Below, one piece after another: positions 8,321-16,105 of a DNA stretch of 64,000 nt (position 1 is the first letter of the stretch; the number at the start of each line of letters is the position of its first letter). The notes beneath the pieces were generated by a model. That model was not told the DNA's origin. It was given only the letters and a program-made list of their open reading frames with translations, and did not search any database. Position numbers and translations under genes: made by a program. Source of the stretch: Geodermatophilus dictyosporus (GTDB taxonomy: Bacteria > Actinomycetota > Actinomycetes > Mycobacteriales > Geodermatophilaceae); assembly GCF_900115505.1 (NCBI RefSeq), contig NZ_FOWQ01000007.1, positions 214,596 through 278,595 on the forward strand, written 5' to 3'.

Positions 8321-9409
8321 TCAGCCGAGCTCGACGGCCCCGAGGCGGGCCCCCCGGAACGCGGCCAGCCGCTCCGCCTGCTCGCCGACCGCCGCCCGGA
8401 GCGCGGGGGACACCGGCACCCACGGGTCGACGGCCACCGTCAGCGACGACCCGGCCCTCCGCGGCCGCCACAGCCCGGCGATCCCGCCGTCGGACAGCAC
8501 CGCGCCGGGCCGGCCGAGCGCGGGCCAGGTGGCCTTCCGCCGCGCGGGGTCGGCGACCAGCGTCTCGCGGTCGCGGCCCTGCAGGAGGGGGTCGAACGGG
8601 CCGAGCAGCCGGGTGACCGCCGGTACAGGTGCGCCCAGCCGGTCGGCGTCCGCGGCGAGCAGCCAGCGCCGCTCGCCGTCCACGTCGACCTCGACGGCGT
8701 CCTCCGGCCAGCGGGCCCGCACGTCGGCCACCGGAGCGTCGAGGTGGCCGGCCACGTGCTGCGGGGTGGCCGGGCCGAGCAGGTGCAGGTACGCGCGGAC
8801 GACGTCGAGCCGCCGGGGCACGGTGTCCGCCGGCGCGAAACCGGGGATCGGCTGCAGCACCGGCGGTGAGGTGCCCGCCTGCAGCTCCAGCCCGGCGCGC
8901 AGTGCGGCCAGCCGGAACGGCTGCTCGTACAGGTGCACCGCGTCGCAGGGCCGGCAGTACCGGTTGTAGGGCTCCTCCATCGCGTCGGAGAGCCGCCGCG
9001 ACATGTCGCCCTTGACCGTCGGTGCCGGGACGATCTCCCGCATCCGCACGGCGATCCGGTCCAGGGCGGTGAGCACCGGGATGCCCGCGGCCTTCAGCGG
9101 CCGGGCCGCGTCGAAGACCCGCTTGGCCGCGTCGGCCTCGGAGAACGGCGCGGTCGCGGTGGCGACGGCGGGCAGGTCGGCGCGGCGGTGGAGGTGCGGG
9201 GCGCCGCGGAGGGTCCAGACGGTGGCCAGCTCCCCGCTCCCGGGGACGACGCCGCGGTTGGCCAGCGCCCACAGCCCGCCGTCGGGCCCGGTGTCCTGCA
9301 CCCCGAGGTCGAGGACGGCGGTGTCGGCGACCGTGCCCGACTCGCGGTCCAGCTGCTGGACGGCGAGGCGGTACGCCAGCACGTCCCGGGCGGTGGCGGA
9401 GCGGGGCAC
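8321..9409 (-). CDS. Winged-helix DNA-binding domain protein (HTH_42/AlkZ-like)
   Basis: A 362-residue member of the winged-helix family that includes the DNA glycosylases AlkZ and YcaQ, which remove bulky or crosslinking base adducts. Typical features are an N-terminal helical segment, the central YNRYCRPC stretch, tandem winged-helix modules and the C-terminal LLGPFDPLLQGRDRE motif. A catalytic QxQ cannot be placed confidently (VQQLD near residue 20 is a weak candidate), so glycosylase activity is not claimed. The GTG start at 9409 has TACGGT 6 bases upstream, which makes the mRNA leaderless. It could be DNA repair or simply a DNA-binding protein. Confidence 0.75.
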   Translation of the reverse strand: MPRSATARDVLAYRLAVQQLDRESGTVADTAVLDLGVQDTGPDGGLWALANRGVVPGSGELATVWTLRGAPHLHRRADLPAVATATAPFSEADAAKRVFDAARPLKAAGIPVLTALDRIAVRMREIVPAPTVKGDMSRRLSDAMEEPYNRYCRPCDAVHLYEQPFRLAALRAGLELQAGTSPPVLQPIPGFAPADTVPRRLDVVRAYLHLLGPATPQHVAGHLDAPVADVRARWPEDAVEVDVDGERRWLLAADADRLGAPVPAVTRLLGPFDPLLQGRDRETLVADPARRKATWPALGRPGAVLSDGGIAGLWRPRRAGSSLTVAVDPWVPVSPALRAAVGEQAERLAAFRGARLGAVELG

Positions 9410-9415
9410 GCGAGC

Positions 9416-9421
9416 ACCGTA
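9416..9421 (-). promoter_or_regulatory. -10 box giving a leaderless mRNA for the winged-helix gene
   Basis: TACGGT on the minus strand with 6 bases to the GTG start at 9409. The same hexamer and spacing recur at fdrA and at the carbamate kinase gene in this window. Confidence 0.45.
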
Positions 9422-9527
9422 GGGGGCGCGGCCGGCGACCGTGCACACGTCGGGCCCTCGGCGCCCGCGGTGGCCCCGGCAGGTGCACAGCCGCCCGGCT
9501 CGGCGCCGTGCGGCCGCCCCACGGTCA

Positions 9528-10049
9528 TCAGGAAGGCGCAGGACCGCAGCCGCGTCCGCACGGTGTCCGGCCGCCACGCCGGTCGCTCGCCCTGTCCGGC
9601 AGCCCGCCGGTGGCGGCTTCGATGCGGCGCGCGGCGCGGACGGAGCGCGGGTGGTTCAGGAGGTGTCCCGGCAGCGACGCGCCGTAGGCGGTGCTGCCGA
9701 TGCGCCGACCGGACACCAGGCGGAGGTGCAGGCCGTCGTCGTGCCCGATCCCCACCAGGTCGTCCACGGGCACACGCCGCACCTCGACGACCTCGACATG
9801 GCCCGCCGGGTCCACGGCCAGGCCGCAGGTGTCGAGCAGGCACTGCACCGTGACCAGGAGGCACATCGGCGGCAGGACCTCGAACAGGTTGCCCGCGTCG
9901 CTGAGGGACCTGGCGAGCAGCCCCCAGCGCAACACGAACACACTCAGCACCACGCACGCCGTGAGGACGGCGAGGCCGGGGTGGCGGCCGACGACGCGCC
10001 GACGCCAGGACGGCATCGCGGAGGCGACTCCGGTGGCGCCTGTCGTCAC
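9528..10049 (-). CDS. Membrane protein with PH-like domain
   Basis: A 173-residue protein with two hydrophobic segments (about residues 24-46 and 52-72), then a soluble part that alternates short strands around VEVRRVPVDDLVGI and SGRRIGSTAYG and ends in a helix. This resembles actinobacterial bacterial-PH proteins (CFP6/bPH_6 type) in layout, but the match is by eye only. The GTG at 10049 is chosen because GAGGAGG lies about 9 bases upstream; a longer frame to 10763 is antisense to the HNH gene and is spurious. The C-terminal 25 residues are Arg-, Gly- and Cys-rich and probably disordered. Confidence 0.6.
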   Translation of the reverse strand: MTTGATGVASAMPSWRRRVVGRHPGLAVLTACVVLSVFVLRWGLLARSLSDAGNLFEVLPPMCLLVTVQCLLDTCGLAVDPAGHVEVVEVRRVPVDDLVGIGHDDGLHLRLVSGRRIGSTAYGASLPGHLLNHPRSVRAARRIEAATGGLPDRASDRRGGRTPCGRGCGPAPS

Positions 10050-10220
10050 CGTGGTGTTCCTCCTCGATCCTCCGGGACGAGCTGGCTGCGTCACCCCCCT
10101 CGTCGGCAGGGCGGTGCGATGGGTGTAGTTGCCGCCCGGGCCGTGGCTGCCTCCTCGCCGGACGTCGGGACCTCGGCTCGTGCTGGCCACTGACCTGCGG
10201 GAACTGTCGTACCCCGGTCG

Positions 10221-10226
10221 TAGGTT
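10221..10226 (+). promoter_or_regulatory. -10 box giving a leaderless mRNA for the DUF222/HNH gene
   Basis: TAGGTT lies 6 bases before the GTG start at 10233, and no Shine-Dalgarno sequence precedes the start. Confidence 0.45.
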
Positions 10227-10232
10227 CGTCCC

Positions 10233-11714
10233 GTGGAGCAGCTCGGGGAGGACCAGCCGCCGGTCGCCGGTGGCCTCCTCGGCCTGCTCGTCGCCGAGCC
10301 ACCGGAGCTGCGACGGCTGCCGGTCGCGCTGCTGACCCGCGGGCAGAAGGCCGCCGAGCTGGAGCACGTGGCCGCACTGAAGGCCCGGCTCGCGGCCTAC
10401 GAGGCGGAACTCGTCCTGGGCCTGGCCGACGACAGTCCCGACGACCTCGACCCCACGCCCGGGACGCCCGGCGCGAAGCGGGGGTCGTGGGCGCCGGATG
10501 CGGAGTTGCCCGGCGTCTCGGAGTTCTTCACCGCCGAGCTGGCCATGGTCCTCAACTGCGGCCGGCGGTCGGCCTCGCTGCTCGCGCAGCGGGCGTGGGT
10601 CTTCCGGGAGTCGCTGCCCGGCACCTGGGCGGCGCTGGCCGAGGGTGTGCTGGACGAGGCGCGGGCGAAGGTCTTGGTGGACGTGCTGCAGCACACCGAC
10701 CCGTATGTGGCGCGGCAGGTGGAGTCCCGGCTGCTGCCCGAGGCCGCCGGCTGGACCACCCATACCCTGCGCAAGCGGGCGGTCGCGGCGCTGCTGGCGG
10801 TCGACGCGGACGCGGTCGATGCTCGGCGCAAGGAGGCCGAGCGGCAGGCCGACGTGCGCGTCTACCCCTCACCCCGGGAAGGCATGAGCAGCCTGACCGC
10901 GGACCTGCCGGCGCCGGTCGCCGCGGCGTGCTTCGACCTGGTCGACCGGCTGGCGGTGCTGATGAAGAAGGACGACGACGAGCGCCCCATCGGCCAACTG
11001 CGCGCCGCGGTGCTCGCCGACTTGATCCAGCGCCCGTGGGACGACACCCGGCCACCGGTGACCGCGCACCTGCAGCTGATCGCCACGCTGGGGGCACTCA
11101 CGGGCGAGTCGTCCCAGGCGGGCGAGGTCAACGGGCTACCCATCACCATCGGCCAGCTCCGCGACCTGCTCGCCCGGCTCGAGGCGCTCGGCCTGCGCAC
11201 GCCGGAGGGCGGCTCGGTGACCCTGGCGCTGACCGATGACGACGGTGCCCTATGGGCCACCACCACCCTCGACCGGCTCCGCCGCCTCGCCAAGCGGGGA
11301 TGCCCAACGCACCCGGCCGCCGACTGCGGGTGCGCGGTGCTGGACCGGCCGGCCGAGGTGGACACCTACGAGCCGTCGACGGCGCAGCAGACGTTCGTGC
11401 ACACCCGCGATCGCACCTGCCGCTTCCCCGGCTGCGGCCAGCGCGTCGGGTGGGCGGATGCCGACCACGTCATCGCGCACGCGCACGGCGGGGCGACCGA
11501 CTGCGCCAACCTCTGCTGCCTGTGCCGCAGCCACCACCGGCTGAAGACCTTCGCCCCCGGCTGGCGCTTCCAGATGAGCCCCGACGGTGTGCTCACCGTG
11601 ACCACCCCGTCCGGCATCACCCGCACCACCCGACCACCGGGCACGCGACCACCCCCGGCCGAGCACTCAGCGCCGCCGCCAGGCGAGCCGGACCACGACC
11701 CGCCACCGTTCTGA
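10233..11714 (+). CDS. DUF222 / HNH endonuclease domain protein (13E12 type)
   Basis: A 493-residue protein of the DUF222 plus HNH family (13E12 repeat family of mycobacteria), usually multicopy in high-GC actinobacteria. The DUF222 region spans about residues 20-340. The C-terminal HNH nuclease begins near residue 385 with RTCRFPGC and continues through ADHVIAHAHGGAT and CCLCRSHHRLK, giving zinc-binding cysteines and the His-Asn-His set. These proteins are presumed nucleases linked to mobile or selfish elements, but their role is not established. A proline-rich tail follows. No repeats or insertion-sequence ends flank it, so there is no direct sign of recent mobility. Confidence 0.85.
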   Translation: MEQLGEDQPPVAGGLLGLLVAEPPELRRLPVALLTRGQKAAELEHVAALKARLAAYEAELVLGLADDSPDDLDPTPGTPGAKRGSWAPDAELPGVSEFFTAELAMVLNCGRRSASLLAQRAWVFRESLPGTWAALAEGVLDEARAKVLVDVLQHTDPYVARQVESRLLPEAAGWTTHTLRKRAVAALLAVDADAVDARRKEAERQADVRVYPSPREGMSSLTADLPAPVAAACFDLVDRLAVLMKKDDDERPIGQLRAAVLADLIQRPWDDTRPPVTAHLQLIATLGALTGESSQAGEVNGLPITIGQLRDLLARLEALGLRTPEGGSVTLALTDDDGALWATTTLDRLRRLAKRGCPTHPAADCGCAVLDRPAEVDTYEPSTAQQTFVHTRDRTCRFPGCGQRVGWADADHVIAHAHGGATDCANLCCLCRSHHRLKTFAPGWRFQMSPDGVLTVTTPSGITRTTRPPGTRPPPAEHSAPPPGEPDHDPPPF

Positions 11715-11750
11715 CGGGGGGAGCGGGGCCCTCGGCGGGACGAGGGCGCC

Positions 11751-11756
11751 TAGCCT
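11751..11756 (+). promoter_or_regulatory. -10 box before the broken acetyltransferase gene
   Basis: TAGCCT with 6 bases to the GTG at 11763, a leaderless arrangement. The promoter appears intact although the gene is disrupted. Confidence 0.4.
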
Positions 11757-11762
11757 GGCGCG

Positions 11763-12240
11763 GTGCTCGACGGGCCGGTCACCTTCCGACCGCTGACCCG
11801 CGCCGACCTGGGGCTGCCGGCGCGGTGGCTGGCCGAGCCGCTGGTCGCCCGCTGGTGGGCGCACCAGACCACGCCCGAGGCGGTGGAGGCCGACTTCGGC
11901 CCGTGCATCGACGGCACCGACCCCGTCGAGGTGCTGCTCGCGCTGAGTGCCGGCCGCCCGTTCGGGCTGGTCCAGCGCCACCGCATCGCCGACTTCCCGG
12001 AGCACGTCGCGGAGCTGTCGGCGGTGGTCGACGTCCCGCCGCGGGCGCTGTCGATCGACTACCTGATCGGCGGGCCCGACGTGCGCGGCGGGGGAGCGGG
12101 GACGGCGATGCTCCGGGCCCTCGTCGCCGACTGCTGGGCCGTGTACCCCGAGGCCGACGCCGTCCTCGTGCCGGTGGCCGCGGGCAACGTCGGCGCCCGA
12201 CCACGTGGTCTCCCTGCTGCGCCGGCCGCCCGGCGCGTGA
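11763..12240 (+). pseudogene. GNAT acetyltransferase (AAC(6')-like), C-terminus deleted out of frame
   Basis: The first 143 codons read as a GNAT acetyltransferase of the aminoglycoside 6'-acetyltransferase/IucB-like group. They include the acetyl-CoA-binding region (YLIGGPDVRGGGAGTAML) and the strand ending PVAAGNV. After that the frame becomes low-complexity Arg/Pro/Ala and would run to 12404, antisense inside the EAL gene. The expected tail, DHVVSLLRRPPGA and stop, is present in another frame and ends at 12240, three bases before the convergent gene. The simplest reading is an out-of-frame deletion near 12195 that removed some 25-30 codons, including the usual helix after GNxxS. It is probably inactive. 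Confidence 0.7.
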
Positions 12241-12243
12241 GGG

Positions 12244-13449
12244 TCAGGCCGGCTGCTCCAGCCGGGGCCGGGGCACCGCGGCGGGGACCAGCGCCTCCGG
12301 TGGGCCGGGGCGGCCGAAGTACCAGCCCTGCCCCAGGTCGACTCCCAGGTCGAGCAGCGCCGCGGCCTCCTCGCCGGTCTCGATGCCCTCGGCCACCACG
12401 GTGACCCCGCAGCCGTGGCCGAAGGTGACCAGCGACTCGACCAGCTTGGCCAGCACCGGGTCGGTGTGCAGGCCGCTGACGATGCTGCGGTCCATCTTGA
12501 TCACGTCAGGGGAGGTCACCACGATGTGCCGAAGGCTGGAGAAGCCGGCGCCCACGTCGTCGATGGCCAGCCGCATCCCGGCGGCGCGGAACGGGACCAG
12601 CGCGGTGGTGAGGGCGTCGTAGTCCTCGACCGGGTCGTGCTCGGAGAGCTCGAGCAGGATGCGGGGCAGCGGCAGGGTGTGCAGCAGCGCGGAGAACTCC
12701 GGCGTGAGCAGCGTCTGCGGCGAGACGTTCATGGCCACGTAGCCGTCCACGCGGGACAGGTGCTCGGCGGCGCGCCGCAGGGCCAGCAGCTCCACCTCGT
12801 GCCCGCGGCCGATGCTGTGCGCCTCCTCGAAGACGACGTCGGGGGCCTTGCCCCAGTCGGCGGGGAAGCGGCTGAGCGCCTCGGCGCCGACGCGGGCGCC
12901 GGTGCCGAGGGAGACGATCGGCTGCAGGACGACGGTCGGTCCGCCGGCGGCGACCAGGGGCTCGAGCCGGCCGTCGATCTCGTCGCGCCGCTGCCGGGCG
13001 CGCAGCTCGGGCTCGATGATCACCGAGGCGGCCGACGCGAGGACCTTCATCAGGGCCTCGTCGCGGGTGGTCAGCTCCTTGTCGGAGGTGAAGCCGAACG
13101 CGCAGAACGTGCCGTAGAGGCTGCCGTCGGACAGCGTGACCGGCGTCGACACGTAGCTGCGGATGCGCGGGATGCGTGCCGAGGGCAGCGACATCGCCAG
13201 CGGGTACTTCGTGACGTCGTCGATGACCGGCGGCAGCTCGCCGTCGAGGATCGCCTGGCAGAACGACGTCTCCTGGACGACCTTCGCGCCCTCCTGGACC
13301 AGCACCGGCACCCGGGTGTCGACCACCTCGAGGTGCTGGGTGGTGCCGTCCATCCGGGTCAGGAACGCCACCGGCATGTGCAGCGACTTCCTCGCCGTGT
13401 GCAGCAGCTCGGCCACCTGCTGCTCGGCGTCGGTGCGCGACCTGCCCAT
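12244..13449 (-). CDS. GAF-EAL cyclic di-GMP phosphodiesterase
   Basis: Cytoplasmic protein of 401 residues. An N-terminal GAF domain (about 10-150, with SLYGTFCAFGF) is joined to an EAL domain (about 165-395). The catalytic signatures are present: EAL at 190-192, MNVSPQTLL, LELSEHDPVEDY, AIDDVGAGFSSL, KMDRS, VVAEGIET and GQGWYFGRP. It is therefore expected to hydrolyse c-di-GMP to pGpG under control of a ligand bound by the GAF domain. There is no GGDEF domain. A close paralogue of almost the same length lies at 35643-36845. Convergent with the broken acetyltransferase gene; the start at 13449 is the first ATG. Confidence 0.9.
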   Translation of the reverse strand: MGRSRTDAEQQVAELLHTARKSLHMPVAFLTRMDGTTQHLEVVDTRVPVLVQEGAKVVQETSFCQAILDGELPPVIDDVTKYPLAMSLPSARIPRIRSYVSTPVTLSDGSLYGTFCAFGFTSDKELTTRDEALMKVLASAASVIIEPELRARQRRDEIDGRLEPLVAAGGPTVVLQPIVSLGTGARVGAEALSRFPADWGKAPDVVFEEAHSIGRGHEVELLALRRAAEHLSRVDGYVAMNVSPQTLLTPEFSALLHTLPLPRILLELSEHDPVEDYDALTTALVPFRAAGMRLAIDDVGAGFSSLRHIVVTSPDVIKMDRSIVSGLHTDPVLAKLVESLVTFGHGCGVTVVAEGIETGEEAAALLDLGVDLGQGWYFGRPGPPEALVPAAVPRPRLEQPA

Positions 13450-13512
13450 GGTGTGCTCCCGTCCGCTGGCTGTCCCCTCCCTTCGACACGGGGTGGGCGC
13501 CCCTGGACCGGC

Positions 13513-13552
13513 GCCCGCCGGGTCTCACCCCGAGGGGTGGGACCCGGCGGGC
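13513..13552 (-). terminator. Hairpin terminator of the transglycosylase gene
   Basis: A 19-bp stem (13513-13531 with 13534-13552), half-sequence GCCCGCCGGGTCTCACCCC with one G-T wobble and a very short loop, lies 7 bases after the stop codon at 13560. There is no U-tract, as is usual in such GC-rich genomes. Confidence 0.7.
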
Positions 13553-13559
13553 AGGTGGC

Positions 13560-14177
13560 TCAGTACCAGTTGTTCGCCTGGAAGTGGTCCCAGGCGGCGC
13601 AGGCACTGCCGTAGCGGTTCTCGACGTAGATCAGCCCGGCGTCGATCTGCCGGTAGGGGTCCGACGTCTTGGCGATGCCGGTGCTCGCCCACGTCGAGTC
13701 GAGGAACTGCGGGATGCCGTACGCGGTGCTGCTCGGGTTCTGCGCGTTCGGGTTCCACCCGCTCTCGGCCTCCCAGAGCTGCTCGAGGCAGCCGAACTGG
13801 GTGGCGTCGCCGAGCTGGCCGGCCGCGTAGTCCTTGTAGGCCTGCTCGCCGGTGGCGGCGGGCGCGGGAGCCGGGGCCGGTGCGGGAGCGGGCGCCGGAG
13901 CCGGAGCGGGCGCCGGGGCGGGAGCCGCCTCGGGCGCCGGAGCGGCGGCCTCGGGCGCGGCCTCGCCGCCGCGGCCGTCGCGGTCCCCCCAGCCGCCGTC
14001 GCTCCACCCGCCGGGCGCGGCGGAGTCACCGCGGGACCACTCGTCGGCCTGGGCGGCCGACTGTCCGGCGAAGGTGACCGCGAGGGCCATGGCCCCCGTG
14101 GCGGTGAGCAGGTGCAGGGCCCGGCGGCGCGGGCGCCCGGTCGGGTGGGCGTGCTGGGTCGTCGTGCGTGCGTGCAT
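13560..14177 (-). CDS. Secreted lytic-transglycosylase-fold cell wall protein
   Basis: A 205-residue exported protein. It has a twin-basic N-terminus (GRPRRR) and a hydrophobic segment ending in AAQA near residue 44, so it is a Sec-type or possibly Tat-type secreted protein. A low-complexity Ala-Pro linker spans about 78-107, and a C-terminal SLT/Rpf-like domain about 108-205. Glu136 in LWEAESGWNP fits the catalytic glutamate of transglycosylases, and STAYGIPQFLDSTWA is typical of the fold. It should cleave peptidoglycan at the cell surface. Expression is probably set by the cyclic di-AMP riboswitch in its approximately 420-base leader, as in actinobacterial rpf-type genes. Confidence 0.85.
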   Translation of the reverse strand: MHARTTTQHAHPTGRPRRRALHLLTATGAMALAVTFAGQSAAQADEWSRGDSAAPGGWSDGGWGDRDGRGGEAAPEAAAPAPEAAPAPAPAPAPAPAPAPAPAPAPAATGEQAYKDYAAGQLGDATQFGCLEQLWEAESGWNPNAQNPSSTAYGIPQFLDSTWASTGIAKTSDPYRQIDAGLIYVENRYGSACAAWDHFQANNWY

Positions 14178-14402
14178 GGAGCCGTCCTCCTGGAGGCGCG
14201 GACGTGCGGCACCGTCGTCCGACGGTGCCGCAGCGGTCGGGCGGGACAGGGGTCGTCAGCCGGGCGTGCGGCACCGGCCGGACACGGGGGTCCGGCTGAG
14301 GGCGCCGTGCGACGGCTGTGCGTGCTGGTGGACAGGCGGGAGCGCGACGGTCCCGGACCTGTGGGCGCGGGGGCGCTGGGCCCCGGGCGCGGTTGTTCTC
14401 CG

Positions 14403-14548
14403 TTCCTCCCCTGGCCGCCTACCGGGTGAGCTGACGGGTTCGGGCTGGGAGTGCCCTACCCGCTGCCGGGATCGCCGGGAGCGGGACTCACCCCGGTGGT
14501 GCTGGTGGGTCCCCGGCTCGCGCTCGGGAGCGCGATTCGGCGGCATCC
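14403..14548 (-). ncRNA. Cyclic di-AMP riboswitch (ydaO/yuaA class)
   Basis: Read on the minus strand, the leader contains landmarks of the ydaO/yuaA riboswitch in order: GCCGAATCGCGCTCCC, GAGCCGGGGACCCA, GGGGTGAGTC, GGGCACTCCCAGCCCGAACC, CGTCAGCTCACCCGGTAGGCG and a terminal GGGGAGGAAC. The class binds c-di-AMP and in actinobacteria commonly precedes cell wall hydrolase genes, usually as an OFF switch. Here it lies between a good promoter (14596-14625) and the secreted transglycosylase gene, with about 225 further leader bases before the ATG that could hold the expression platform. The boundaries are approximate. Confidence 0.88.
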
Positions 14549-14595
14549 GGTGCGGGGCCCCCGGGAGGGGGCGAGACGCCCGACCGGACGCCGAA

Positions 14596-14625
14596 ACGCT
14601 AGGGAGGGGGACCGGTCCGTGACAA
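14596..14625 (-). promoter_or_regulatory. Promoter of the riboswitch-transglycosylase transcript
   Basis: On the minus strand, -35 TTGTCA (14620-14625) and -10 TAGCGT (14596-14601) are separated by 18 bases, placing the start near 14588, about 40 bases before the riboswitch core. Confidence 0.65.
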
Positions 14626-14727
14626 TCCCGTGACCTGAACCGGCGGCCGGGGGCGTGCGACAGGCCGACGCCACGCCCCGGACCGCGCTGGGCCGGTCAC
14701 GGCGCGCGACCGCCCGGGTCCGGACGC

Positions 14728-14768
14728 GACGCGGCCGCCGGGACCCCACGGGTCCCGGCGGCCGCGTC
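14728..14768 (-). terminator. Terminator of the polyketide operon
   Basis: A perfect 19-bp stem with a 3-base loop (14728-14746 paired with 14750-14768; half GACGCGGCCGCCGGGACCC) lies about 30 bases beyond the last gene of the minus-strand polyketide operon. It also isolates the downstream riboswitch promoter from read-through. Confidence 0.75.
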
Positions 14769-14798
14769 GGACGGCGCCCCGGTGTCAGGCGCCCGGTG

Positions 14799-15227
14799 TC
14801 AGCTGGGCCGCTGCCCGCCCGGTCGGAAGTCGGCCGCCGGGTGGTTGTCGGAGATGAGGCCGACGACGTTGCCGAACGGGTCGAGGACGGCCACGCTGAC
14901 CACCGGCCCGTGCGGCGTGAGCGGGATCCACTCCTTGGCACCCATCGACGACAGCCTGTCGAGCGCGGCGTCGAGGTCGTCGACCCGCCAGTGCCCGACC
15001 GCCCCGCCGGGTTCCAGTGCCGCCCCGGGGGGAGCGGTGGCGCGGCCGGCGATCGCCAGCCGGGTCCGCTCGTCGACGGCGAACGCGGCGTAGCCCAGCT
15101 GCCCACCGGGCCCGGGCCGGGTGAAGACGGGTCCCGACCCCAGGAGCTCGGTGTACCAGGCCGTGGCCGCGGCCACGTCGTCGGCCCAGTAGGTGAGCGA
15201 TGCGATCCCGCGCAGGGTCACGTCCAC
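14799..15227 (-). CDS. VOC (glyoxalase/bleomycin resistance) family protein
   Basis: A 142-residue protein with two beta-alpha-beta-beta-beta modules of the vicinal oxygen chelate fold. Landmarks are SLTYWADDVAAATAWYTELLG at the N-terminus and VSVAVLDPFGNVVGLI near the end. It is the last gene of the polyketide operon, and its GTG start (15227) overlaps the end of the SchA/CurD gene by 10 bases, so it is probably co-translated. In such clusters VOC proteins act as small oxygenases or cyclases, or as resistance proteins that bind the product. The metal ligands are not all clear by eye, so the chemistry is open. Confidence 0.75.
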   Translation of the reverse strand: MDVTLRGIASLTYWADDVAAATAWYTELLGSGPVFTRPGPGGQLGYAAFAVDERTRLAIAGRATAPPGAALEPGGAVGHWRVDDLDAALDRLSSMGAKEWIPLTPHGPVVSVAVLDPFGNVVGLISDNHPAADFRPGGQRPS

Positions 15228-16105
15228 GACGAGGGGGCCTCCTCCTCCGCCAGCACCGGCTCGGGGTCGCCGGGCTGCCAGTCCGGCGCAGTCCAGCGGT
15301 GGAACACCCGGGCCACCGAGTCGCGCGGGCTCTGCCACGTCTCCGGGTTGTACGGGCTCACGTAGGGGGCGAGGTCGGCCATCACCTTGGCGAAGGCCGG
15401 CCGCATGGACTCGTGGTTCTCCCGCACGGCCGCGGCCTTGACCCGGTCCTGCTCGAGGATGTGCACGAAGACGTCCTCCATCGAGTACAACCAGCGGCCG
15501 GTGACGCCGGTCTCCGTCGGCAGCCCCCCGGCGTCGGACTCGGCGAACACGCGGGCGATGTCCTCCTCGCTGCCCGGCACCATCCGCTGGACGATCACGG
15601 TCATCTCCCGGTCCGGGGACACCGGGCCCTCGGGCACCCAGGAGTAGAAGTGCTTCGCCACGGAGTGCGACGGGTTCTGCCAGTAGCTCGCGTACGGGGT
15701 GACGTACGGGGCGATGACCTCGGAGATGATCTGGAACGCCGGCAGGCCGCGGCGCTGACCGGAGACCTCCGGGTCCTGCTTGCGCTCGATGACGTGCAGG
15801 TAGAGGCCCTCGTAGGAGAGCAGGATCCGGCCGACGACGCCGAGGTCCTGCGGCCGGGTGGTCCGGTCGTAGTACGCGAACACCGGCCCGACCTTGTCCT
15901 CGCTGCCGGGGACCATCCGGCAGACGATGACGTTGCGGAAGGGGCGCCAGTCGCTCGAGTACCAGCTCGCCGGTGCGGAGGCGGTGTTCGCGAACTCGAC
16001 GGTGTCGTTCGCCCACGGCTGCTCGGTCGGGGTGGTCGAGGCGTCGGCCGCGGGGTCGGCGGATCGTGGGGTCGGGGGCGTCGTCTGGGACTCGGTCTGG
16101 GTCAC
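15218..16105 (-). CDS. Tandem SchA/CurD-like (TcmI-type) polyketide cyclase
   Basis: A 295-residue protein with two copies of the SchA/CurD-like ferredoxin-fold domain. Copy one is at about residues 50-160 (VIVCRMVPGSEDKVGPVF to HFYSWVPEG) and copy two about 165-280 (VIVQRMVPGSEEDIARVF to VFHRW). Related single-domain proteins are spore-pigment and TcmI-type cyclases that fold late rings of aromatic polyketides. The first 45 residues are Thr/Pro/Ala-rich and disordered. The GTG at 16105 has GGAGGAA upstream and overlaps the P450 stop by 4 bases. A separate single-domain relative lies at the head of the operon (29013-29339), so two ring-closure steps may be served. Confidence 0.85.
   Translation of the reverse strand: MTQTESQTTPPTPRSADPAADASTTPTEQPWANDTVEFANTASAPASWYSSDWRPFRNVIVCRMVPGSEDKVGPVFAYYDRTTRPQDLGVVGRILLSYEGLYLHVIERKQDPEVSGQRRGLPAFQIISEVIAPYVTPYASYWQNPSHSVAKHFYSWVPEGPVSPDREMTVIVQRMVPGSEEDIARVFAESDAGGLPTETGVTGRWLYSMEDVFVHILEQDRVKAAAVRENHESMRPAFAKVMADLAPYVSPYNPETWQSPRDSVARVFHRWTAPDWQPGDPEPVLAEEEAPSSWT

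Noticed and set aside
10233..11714. Recent mobile element around the DUF222/HNH gene
   Set aside because: No terminal inverted repeats, target duplications or transposase were seen on either side; the gene family is common in actinobacteria.
13860..13925. Non-coding tandem repeat
   Set aside because: The GCCGGA/GCGGGC pattern encodes the Ala-Pro linker of the secreted transglycosylase and is explained by that gene.
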